DNA from: Steinernema hermaphroditum
Taxonomy: Eukaryota; Nematoda; Chromadorea; Rhabditida; Steinernematidae
Assembly: GCA_030435675.1 (NCBI GenBank)
Contig: CM059624.1
Location: 6,410,769-6,474,768 of the forward strand
Reading direction: 5' to 3'
DNA length: 64,000 nucleotides
A model generated the notes under the pieces. That model was not told where the DNA came from. It saw only the letters and a program-made list of their open reading frames with translations, and did no database searches. The position numbers were made by a program, and so were the translations under genes. Positions 9,278 to 16,778 of this stretch are shown one piece after another (within the stretch, counting starts at the first letter, position 1; the number at the start of each line of letters is the position of its first letter).

Positions 9278-9812
9278 TGAGAGACATTCCCAAATCGAAG
9301 GGATTTGACATTCGCGATGAGCTGCTGAGATTCTTCGACAGACACTACTCTTCGAATAGGTAAGACCCTCCGATGCCTACTGGAAACCGTCGCTTTGCAG
9401 GATGTGTCTCTGTATCGTTGGAAAGTTAGGGGTGCACGCACTCGAGGAGATGGTGCTTAACCTCCCTCTTCACAAGATCCGCAACAAAAACGTCGAGGCC
9501 AAAATCTACAAGGAGCACTTCTGGGGACCCGACGAACTGAGTCGCCGAGTCGACATTGTCCCTATTTTGGATCAACACATCCTGCAAATTCACTTCGCCG
9601 TCGACGACTTTTCGCCATTCTGGAAGTCGGGGCCTGGGAATCATCTAAGTAGGCCCTATTCGAAGAACAGACTCCGTGGATTGAATGTACTTCAGTCCAT
9701 CTGATCTGTCAGAAGACGAAAGGGTCGCTTAAAAAGGTCAATCAGCGTTGATAGTTTGCAAAAACAGGCGTTCTTGAAGCCTGGAAGGATTTCAAAAAAA
9801 TTAGATAAACTT

Positions 9813-9900
9813 CAGTCTCGGAAGTCTCGGTATCGGTCTCGGTCTCGGTCTCGGCGAGACTTTGAATTTGGTCTCGGTCTCGGTTTTTCAAAGTCTCGGT
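9813..9900 (+). repeat. GGTCTC-type hexamer repeat
   Basis: TCTCGG/GGTCTC units recur about ten times with short breaks and one inverted copy (CGAGAC). The tract follows the truncated insulinase fragment and marks the start of the repeat cluster. Confidence 0.75.
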
Positions 9901-10035
9901 TTGCGCAGCTCTGCTCGGGACCTCCCAGTGCGCACTTGCCTCCAGGACGTTAGAGTGATCTTCACTGCACATACAGCTACATCTCTGTTCATGTGCTTTA
10001 CATTCATTTCGGCACAAATCAATTTTCCGTAATAC

Positions 10036-10066
10036 ACTGCAGTGCAAAATTATAGGCTCACCCTGA
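10036..10066 (+). repeat. Tc1/mariner-like terminal repeat (solo)
   Basis: TACACTGCAGTGCAAAATTATAGG runs into CTCACC here. The core GTGCAAAATTATAGGCTCAC recurs near 10219 and inverted near 11400, at the transposase-containing arms of the palindrome, so it is probably a terminal repeat of the same Tc1-superfamily element. Confidence 0.5.
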
Positions 10067-10125
10067 TGTGTTTCGGGTTCTCTCATTTTCGGCAGCTGCC
10101 CGGGGAAACCGGTATCCGTCTCCGT

Positions 10126-11510
10126 CCACTCAAACGCAGGGAACGCCACTTTCCCCGGAAACACATGCACTCATTATGGGGCTACGGGAGGCAGAACTTT
10201 CCAGGGTGCCTCTGCACCTGTGCAAAATTATAGGCTCACTTAGAGATTTTGCGTGTGTTTCACGTTTTCGCTCGCGGTTTTTTGCGTTTTTTGTTTTAAT
10301 TCACTTCTATTCAGATGTTTATCAACTGTGCCGCGCGGCACGAAGCTCTCGAAGCAGAAAAAACCGGTGATTACAGCGTTTTTCAAGGCCGGCTACTGAA
10401 TTCATCGGATTGTCTCCGAAGTTCGCCGAAATAAGCACGTGGAGTGCCAATTCTTTTTTCTACCGAACGCGTACGGCTCTGCAGTAGGGAAGGCGCCCCC
10501 GCAAGTCGTAGCCGCGCGTGAGAAGCACTTGATAGCGCGCATTAGTTCTATGTCTACAATAGATTGTCAGTTGTTCGTGGATAATTTTCAGCTGAATCAC
10601 TGTCGAAGCGAAGTGAATTGCGTGTGAAGCGGAAGTCAGAGGTCACGCAGCTCGTTTTGGTGGTTATTTGAACTGATTTGCGTCGAAACGGGAGCGCTTC
10701 AGAGCTTCCCAAACGGACTGAACGCGGTCCAAATCGGTACGCTTCCACAGCCGAAGTTTCATCCTCAGAACGGGCGTTCTTCTTGTTCCAAACACTCCGA
10801 AATGCGTGCATTCGTCCAGAACATCGCTATTCTATCTTCTCTGATCCAGCATCTAGAATAACAGAAATCATGACAATTCAACAGTCCACGTTTGCATACC
10901 TTTGTCCCGACTCGACTGAGGTTGTTTATCGCGTTGTCCTAACGATACATCTTCTGATCGGCGGTAAAACACGGCGCATTCGATCGTTCATTGTTCCAGT
11001 GTGCATTTCACACGCAATTCACTTCGCTTCGACAGTGATTCAGCTGAAAATTATCCACGAACAACTGACAATCTATTGTAGACATAGAACTAATGCGCGC
11101 TATCAAGTGCTTCTCACGCGCGGCTACGACTTGCGGGGGCGCCTTCCCTACTGCAGAGCCGTACGCGTTCGGTAGAAAAAAAGAATTGGCACTCCACGTG
11201 CTTATTTCGGCGAACTTCGGAGACAATCCGATGAATTCAGTAGCCGGCCTTGAAAAACGCTGTAATCACCGGTTTTTTCTGCTTCGAGAGCTTCGTGCCG
11301 CGCGGCACAGTTGATAAACATCTGAATAGAAGTGAATTAAAACAAAAAACGCAAAAAACCGCGAGCGAAAACGTGAAACACACGCAAAATCTCTAAGTGA
11401 GCCTATAATTTTGCACAGGTGCAGAGGCACCCTGGAAAGTTCTACCTCCCGTAGCCCCATAATGAGTGCATGTGTTTCCGGGGAAAGTGGCGTTCCCTGC
11501 GTTTGAGTGG
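10126..11510. mobile_element. Palindrome of two inverted Tc3-like transposon 5' ends
   Basis: Two arms of about 503 bases (10126-10628 and 11007-11510) are near-identical inverted copies around a 378-base spacer. Each arm holds the terminal motif GCAAAATTATAGGCTCAC followed by a transposase N-terminus. In the left arm one frame reads PRGTKLSKQKKPVITAFFKA, GY, a TGA stop, then IHRIVSEVRRNK and, further on, PNAYGSAVGKAPPQVV. This is the paired helix-turn-helix plus the Pro-x-x-Tyr-Gly step typical of Tc1/Tc3 transposases. Both copies carry the internal stop, so neither makes transposase. No catalytic DDE domain is present. The spacer shows no recognisable protein. Confidence 0.85.
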
Positions 11511-11540
11511 CAGTTGAGTGGTAAGCTTTGCTCATGGGGT

Positions 11541-12470
11541 AGCGGGAAAGCATCTGAGCATCATGAGCAAGCACCTGAGCGGACATCTAAGCATCTGAGC
11601 TTCGGAGCAAGCATCTCATCGATTCTCTAGGCATCTGAGCAGACATCTCAGCGAGCATCTGAGAGGGTATCTAAGCATTCTGAGCGTCGGAGCAATCATC
11701 TCAGCAGGCCTCTAGACATTTGGGCGAGCATCAGGGCATCTAAGCGAGCATCCTAGTGAGCATTTTAGTGAGCATCTGAGCATCTGGGCGAGCATCTGAT
11801 CGTGTGAGCAGGCATCGAGCGGGCATCTCTGAGCATCTAAGCATCGGAGTGGGCATCTAAACATCGGAGTAAGCATCTCAGCAGTCTTCTTCTGTGTGTA
11901 CGCGAGCAAGCATGTCAGTGGGAATCTGAGCACCTGAGCAGAGATCTGGTGATCGGAGCACCTCATTGGGCATCAGATCACCTGAGCAGGCATCTGGGCG
12001 AGCATATGAGCAGGCATCTAAGGATTTGAGCATCGGAGCAAGCATCTGATGATCGGAGCAGGCATCTCATCACTTGAGCACGCATCTCAGCGGGCGGTAG
12101 TGGACCGGTCAGGTTTGCTCATAGGGCGGTGGCAAAACATCTGAGCGCCGTGAGCAGGCATCTTAGCAGGCTTCTGATCTCTTGGGCAGGCATCTTGACC
12201 ATCTTAGCGAGCGTCTAAGAAGCATGGACAGGCATGTGAGCACCGAGAGCAGACATCTGGTGATCGGAGCTCCTCAGCGGGCATCTGAGCAGCGGAGCAG
12301 CAATCACCTGAGCACCCATCTCATCACATGAGCACGCATCTCTGCGGGCATCTGATCGGAGCAGTCTACTGAGCGGGCATCTAAGCATTTGAGAAGGCAT
12401 CTGAGCATCGGAGCAGGCTTTTGAGCGGGCACCAGATCATCTTGAGCAGCGGAGCAGGCATGGACATTTT
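11541..12470 (+). repeat. GAGCATCTGAGC minisatellite, left block
   Basis: Degenerate units built from GAGCA, GGCATCT and GATCGGAGCA recur at about 10 to 20 bases for over 900 bases. The register drifts, and mutations differ between units. A degenerate second copy of the element end occurs near 12100 (TTTGCTCATAGGGCGGTGGC), suggesting internal duplication. Confidence 0.85.
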
Positions 12471-12484
12471 ATCACTGATCACTA

Positions 12485-13021
12485 TTAAGCGGTGTATGGA
12501 CTTATCTCTTTGGCGTATTTCTTCACCCTTTCCGGCGTTTGTGGCAGTTGTGGCCACATGCCGACAATCCACTGCGCCATTATTCCATGGTCGAAAGGTT
12601 TGTTGAATTCCTTTTTCATCAGGTAAACAAGTGGCTGGAATCGGACAACAGCCTCCTCTTTCAGCTTCAAGTTCTTGAACACCACACACTTGATTTTGAC
12701 CGCCTGCCACTCGTTCTCTCCGTACTTCTTCATGATGGCTTGGCGACGCCGGTATCCGTCGACCAAAAAGAATTTCCCGTCCTTCTCGTTAACTGCGAAT
12801 GGTCCCTCGAAGTGTTGCACTCCACTGCCGGCATTTGATCGCTGTTCCTCCCTGTCGTACAGAATGTAGAAATCGGAGTCGTGCAGCTCTGCCAGGGTAA
12901 TCTCGCGTTGCTCCTTGTATCGCGGCAGCGCATCGTAATCCCTGAGGACCTGATCGTAATCACGAATCAGCTCTTCGGCAGCCGAAGGTTTCATTGATCG
13001 GGTGGAGGAGTTGCGGGTCAT
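12485..13021 (-). CDS. ParB/sulfiredoxin-fold-like protein inside an inverted-repeat element
   Basis: An intronless 178-codon ORF starts at ATG 13021 and ends within the minisatellite. The centre reads FAVNEKDGKFFLVDGYRRRQ followed by AIMKKYG and VKIKCVVFKNLKLKEEAV. This is the ParB-N/sulfiredoxin pattern, a strand, then DG-x-RR (here DGYRRRQ), a helix, then a strand. Upstream, ITLAELHDSDFYILYD may supply the first strand of the fold. Some ParB-fold proteins are CTPases or nucleases; no activity can be assigned here. The codon pattern is protein-like and the frame is open although the surroundings are repeats, which suggests selection or recent capture. Inverted copies of a 130-base segment flank it on both sides. 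It could be a captured host exon, an element-encoded protein or a retrocopy. Confidence 0.65.
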   Translation of the reverse strand: MTRNSSTRSMKPSAAEELIRDYDQVLRDYDALPRYKEQREITLAELHDSDFYILYDREEQRSNAGSGVQHFEGPFAVNEKDGKFFLVDGYRRRQAIMKKYGENEWQAVKIKCVVFKNLKLKEEAVVRFQPLVYLMKKEFNKPFDHGIMAQWIVGMWPQLPQTPERVKKYAKEISPYTA

Positions 13022-13300
13022 TGTTGTGGAAGAGATGGGTGCTCAGGGGATTGCTCCGATGCCTAGAAGACTGCTGAGATGCTTGCTCCGATGATCAGAT
13101 GCCTGCTCCGCTGCTCAGATCAGCTGAGGAGCTCCGATCACCAGATGTCTGCTCTCGGTGCTCACATGCCTGTCCATGCTTCTTAGATGCTCGCTAAGAT
13201 CGTCAAGATGCCTGCCCAAGTGATCAGAGGCCTGCTCCGATGCTCAGATGCTTAGATGTCCGCTCAGGTGCTTGCTCATGATGCTCAGATGCTTTCCCGC
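13022..13300 (-). repeat. GAGCATCTGAGC minisatellite, right block (inverted)
   Basis: The same repeat as at 11541-12470 appears in reverse orientation (ATGCTCAGATGC units). The stretch 13080-13225 matches about 12170-12310 as an inverted copy, and the outer 92 bases match the left end exactly. Confidence 0.85.
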
Positions 13301-13545
13301 TACCCCATGAGCAAAGCTTACCACTCAACTGCCGCTCCCATTCCCAAGTGAACCGCTCTCACATGATCCCTTCATTCCAGACACCTTTCCCCTTCAATAC
13401 CCCTCCAGCCACGACCGCTTCCTGCCCAAAACCCCTTCCCTGCGAATTATTACCTGCTTCGTTATCCATCAGAATTGCACCCTTTGTCCATCAAAGTTTG
13501 AAGTGTGAAATATAGTCTGCCAGAGTGGATGTTTTCAAGTAATCA

Positions 13546-14074
13546 TTATTCTCTCTTTCCAATGAAAACTGTAATTACAATTGCACTGATAACAAAAGCT
13601 GTGACGGACGAACTTCGGAAAGTGGAGTTGCAGACGTCTCTTCCTTGACAGCAGCAGTTTTTCAGTGTGTCTCCATTTACCGTAGTTACTCGACACTCCG
13701 TTGATGGATAGGTAGCCTAAATCGATCGTTAGAGAACAGATTAACAGGTGGATTGGGATGTAAATTGGGCAGCGGACAGGTGCAGGTTTGTCGCTGGAGA
13801 TTTGAGTGAGCACCGGGGTGGAATTTTTGTGATTCTGAGAATCGCGGAAGACCATCCTAGAACTCACCGCTGAGCAATTGTTAATCTCGCAGCTGAAGAA
13901 GGTGACGTTCGATAGGAGATGGGTGGTGTTCGCACAGCTCCACGCGGCAAGTGCGCACTCCTGCACGGGGACGTTGGAGAGGTTGCCGAGGACGCCTGCT
14001 CCCACTAGGCATCTGATGGACTCGCACGCGACGACCATCGACGTCAGAAGCGTCGAGCGAAGGAGAGATCTCAT
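13546..14074 (-). CDS. Small Ly6/uPAR-like cell-surface protein A
   Basis: Two exons (13868-14074 and 13546-13716) join in phase to 125 residues. A signal peptide (MRSLLRSTLLTSMVVACES) is followed by the cysteine pattern IRC, VPVQEC, SC, FFSC, NNC, EC, then NCCCQGRDVCN and a hydrophobic tail (VTAFVISAIVITVFIG). The terminal CC..D.CN box and hydrophobic end are the hallmark of three-finger Ly6 proteins that receive a GPI anchor. N-glycosylation sites (NTT, NVT) are present. The final exon was chosen because it restores CCC..CN; reading through the intron does not. The ligand is unknown. It is a paralogue of the gene at 14212, in tandem on the same strand. Confidence 0.85.
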
Positions 14075-14211
14075 TAGGCGCCGAAAGCGGAGGAAATGCG
14101 CGGAGAACACTTCTGAGGGTTGCGTGGTAACGGATAGGGGAGCTCCTTGTGGTTAGGTAATTAGCTTTTATGCGAAAGAAAACATGTATCGTGGCATTTA
14201 TGTGCACCGAT

Positions 14212-14599
14212 CTATTGCTGAGCTATGAAGGCAGCGACAAAGAAAAGGACTGTGGAGAGGATGAGCACGCTAGATGAGTTGCATCCTTCGCTGTCGGAGC
14301 AGCAGCACCTGAATTGTTCCCCGAATCCGGCAGAAGGCTCCTTCCTGCAGGTTGCAAGACCCTGGATGTCGCTGGTTACTGTAGTCCACGGCTCGACTCA
14401 CCTCGCAAGGTCTTGAGCTGCAGCTGAAGAAGGTGGTGTTGTACCAAAGGCTCGTGATGTTCTCGCAGTTGGTCGCGCCCTCTTCACAGTCCCGGACAGG
14501 AACGGAGGAGTAGTTACTGGGCACGCCGACGCCCTGCCGACACTTCAGCGCCTCCGAGAGGGCCAAAAGGCTAAGAACAAGGATAAGTGTACCTTGCAT
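14212..14599 (-). CDS. Small Ly6/uPAR-like cell-surface protein B
   Basis: Exons 14402-14599 and 14212-14361 join in phase to 115 residues. The signal peptide is MQGTLILVLSLLALSEA, then LKCRQGVGVPSNYSSVPVRD and C, C, FFSC, PC, TC, and the closing box FRCCCSDSEGCN, with a hydrophobic tail (VLILSTVLFFVAAFIA). Same exon layout, spacing and C-terminal box as protein A (shared VPV..C, NTTFFSC-type and CCC..CN), so the pair arose by tandem duplication with strong divergence. Likely GPI-anchored; function unknown. Confidence 0.87.
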
Positions 14600-15153
14600 G
14601 ACCGGAAGGGGAATACGTGAGCAACTGGAGTGGACAGTTGGACACGATGGGGAACGAGGGGACACGCCCACAGAGTGGAAGCGATAAATTAAAGAACCTG
14701 AGCGACCTCTTGGTACGTTTGCACCCGCAATTCTAATTTACGTTCTGTGGGGCCACTTCGCCAGCACTATCAAGGACATTGTTTGTGTCAGGAAGGCAGC
14801 TCACGCCACCTACGCTGCGAGAATTAATTAGTCAAGCATTCCATTAGGTCACGCAAAGGTGTCCCTTTCGGGCAGCGATTGAAGAGATTTACGGGTTTCT
14901 CAAACCTTGTGCGTGTGGAATGCGTGGAAACAAGTGCTCGATATTCAGTTCTGCTGCTTAACCACGAACTGGAAAGGTACTGGAAGTACACATAAACAAA
15001 GAAAACAGAGCTTCCATAAAAATCACATTTGATCAAATGCTTTGAAGTACGGTAGCTGAATCTTGGATAACACAGTAAAAAGCGACGCATATTCATAAAA
15101 ACGCATAGCTAAGCACCATTTACCATCGCCGAATCCACTGTCCTCGTAAAAAG
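14600..15153. other. Divergent intergenic region
   Basis: This lies between the start of Ly6-like gene B (minus) and the RING-FABP gene (plus). No exon or RNA gene was recognised. One TACGGTAG octamer is present near 15048. Confidence 0.4.
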
Positions 15154-16077
15154 ATGACGATGTTCGACGAAACGATGTTCGAGTGCTCCGTCTGCCTGGA
15201 GTACTTCGAGAACCCCAAGCAGCTGAACTGTGGCCACTCGCTGTGTGAGGGATGCGTCGAAAGAATCTGCTTCCGCACGTCGAAAGGATTCGCTCTGAGC
15301 TGTCCAGAATGCAAAACAGTCGTCGACATCCCTCCCAAGGGACTTCCCACGAACTATCCCTTGCGCGGTAAACCTGGCACTCACCAACGGATGCCTCTTC
15401 ATCGACTCCTTTAGGCCTCACCGATAAATTCAAGGCATACGCGAGGCTCGAAATGAACTGCACTTACTGTGCCAGCAAAAAAATCGCCGTGTGCGAAGAA
15501 TGCGTGGGAAACAACTTTCAGCTTCTCGCCGGAAACGCCTCGAAGATAAGTGGACGCTGGGAACTCGAGTCACAGAAGAACTTCACCGCCTTTTTATCGG
15601 TACAATCCATCCTAAAACGGCGCCGATGACTAACGGTTCTTTTAGTCCATCGGCATCGGCTTCTTCGGTCGCCTCTTCGGCTCCTCCATGAGTCGCAAGC
15701 ACTTCACCATCCTCGAACTCGGAGGAAGCAACAAGTGGCTCTTCAGCGTTTACGGATGGTTCTCCTCTTCTCGCTGGTTACTGCGCATGAACGAACCGGT
15801 CGTTTTGGAGAAGACGAAGATGGGAACACACAAGTAAGCTTAGCATGGTACTGTAGCTTAGCATGGTATCTGCAGGTCAACTATAAGATACAACGTGGCC
15901 AACGACTCCTTTGAACAAGTGGACACAATTTCCGGCGGCCTCCAGGAACCGGCTATCCTCTATCAGATCACGCAGCGGGTGGTCAACGACAAACTCGTCA
16001 TCGCCTACTTGAGCGGCGAGGGAGTGCAGGCCGAGCGTGTTTTCAAGCGACTTCCCATGGACTTGGAGCGCCTCTGA
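15154..16077 (+). CDS. RING-finger protein fused to a fatty-acid-binding-protein-like (calycin) domain
   Basis: Exons 15154-15367, 15415-15599, 15646-15833 and 15876-16077 give 262 residues in one frame. Residues 11-53 form a C3HC4 RING (C11, C14, C26, H28, C31, C34, C50, C53). Residues about 87-101 hold CTYC..CEEC, a small treble-clef or B-box-like pair. From about residue 117 the protein reads SGRWELESQKNFTAFLSSIG then IGFFGRLFG, the signature opening of intracellular fatty-acid-binding proteins (G-x-W, NF, then a GIGF helix). It ends NDKLVIAYLSGEG..AERVFKRL like the last FABP strands; the domain length of about 145 fits. Inference: an E3 ligase whose C-terminal barrel may sense a lipid. 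Intron 3 contains a 14-base tandem repeat (AGCTTAGCATGGTA twice). A small secreted-protein gene follows 93 bases after the stop. Confidence 0.85.
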
Positions 16078-16114
16078 GCAGAGCTGTTTACTTTGTTTGC
16101 ATTCTTTGTAGCGT

Positions 16115-16120
16115 AATAAA
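16115..16120 (+). terminator. AATAAA polyadenylation signal of the RING-FABP gene
   Basis: AATAAA lies 38 bases after the TGA stop and about 50 bases before the ATG of the next same-strand gene, typical operon spacing in nematodes. Confidence 0.65.
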
Positions 16121-16170
16121 GTCGAGTGATCGTCGAAGAGAGGAAGAAACTAGTCGTGTCGCCACTCGTC

Positions 16171-16416
16171 ATGCGCATCTCCTTTCTCGTCCTTTTCGCC
16201 CTTCTTCTAATCGATAGTAGGCTGATCTCCCCGTTTCCTCGAATCCTTGTTGAAGGAGTTCCGCCCTCGGAGGCCATCTCCGTCCAAACCCTCGACGGGC
16301 GAATTGCGGAGAAAGCGCCGATTCTACACCTCCGGAAGGACGCCGGAGACGACGTCGACTCGCCGCTGCGAAGGCTTCTCAGAATTATAAAGAAGCAGGA
16401 AGAGGACAACTCCTGA
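16171..16416 (+). CDS. Small secreted protein, 81 residues, uncharacterised
   Basis: A single-exon ORF from ATG 16171 begins with a good signal peptide (MRISFLVLFALLLIDSRL) and continues as a short charged polypeptide (PRILVEGVPPSEAIS, RRLLRIIKKQEEDNS). It starts 93 bases after the stop of the RING-FABP gene, so it may be the downstream gene of an operon. The frame also has an upstream start at 16126, but the ATG before the hydrophobic stretch fits better. RR and KK pairs near the C-terminus could be processing sites, but no repeated peptide is present. I do not recognise it, and it could be a chance ORF. Confidence 0.5.
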   Translation: MRISFLVLFALLLIDSRLISPFPRILVEGVPPSEAISVQTLDGRIAEKAPILHLRKDAGDDVDSPLRRLLRIIKKQEEDNS

Positions 16417-16778
16417 CCCTGGAATTACTCGCTGGAGGTTGCAAATATTTTGTTATGCAACTTTTTGTGTAAATGCCTTATTTGATGGGCTTCGTAAGAC
16501 GATCTACCGTACTCTTCTGGCTATGTTTTAAAGGGAGTGATTCCTGATTCCCTCAGAAGTTCCGCTGCAATCAAGAAGCAAGTTCGGCAAGCTTCAAAAT
16601 CAATGCGAAGGGGAGAGGAATTTGCAGCGATGGATTCCACTGTAGTGTCCGCATTTACGTCTGACTCCCAAAACGATGACCGTGAATAGTCTCAAAGTGC
16701 AACTGTCCTTTTTGAATTTTGCGGCGCGTTTCGAATTTGAGTCGAATCAGCTGAAAACTTGAGAGTTTCTGTACCAAA

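Larger units (their letters stand above)
7315..9648 (+). pseudogene. Insulinase-family (M16, insulin-degrading-enzyme-like) metallopeptidase, broken 5' fragment
   Basis: Exons 7315-7655, 7698-9359 (interrupted) and 9401-9648 encode the first roughly 290 of about 1000 residues of an M16 peptidase: GLELSNGMKVLLIS, the zinc motif HLCEH in GLAHLCEHMLFLGTE, then LIRQHGFSNGSTSDQSTNYF, the downstream zinc ligand region ERELQAVDSEF, GNIETL and DELLRFFDRHYSSNR. Three lesions are visible. First, the conserved frame shifts near 7540: GGC ACC GAA is followed by TAC CCC GAC GAA in another frame, as if one base were lost. Second, a 1378-base transposon (7900-9277) sits inside exon 2. Third, after the donor at 9649 the remaining roughly 70 percent of the gene is absent and repeats follow. 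The catalytic residues are intact, so decay looks recent. A base error at 7540 would remove only the first lesion. Confidence 0.9.
11509..13333. mobile_element. Unclassified 1825-base inverted-repeat element carrying a ParB-like ORF
   Basis: The ends 11509-11600 and 13242-13333 are perfect 92-base inverted repeats, beginning GGCAGTTGAGTGGTAAGC. A second inverted pair of about 130 bases (roughly 12170-12310 and 13080-13225) lies inside and flanks the ORF at 12485-13021. The remaining interior is a GAGCATCTGAGC-type minisatellite. No transposase was seen and no clear target-site duplication is visible; the left border abuts the neighbouring palindrome, which may have destroyed it. The element could be a non-autonomous foldback or Mutator-like transposon that captured a gene. 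I know no described family with this layout. Confidence 0.7.

Noticed and set aside
10678..11175. 165-codon plus-strand ORF across the palindrome centre
   Set aside because: It reads through the right arm antisense to the transposase frame; it is a shadow of the repeat, not a gene.
11712..11966. Cys/Arg-rich minus-strand ORF and similar ones in the minisatellite
   Set aside because: Produced by the GAGCATCTGAGC repeat being open in several frames; no sign of selection.
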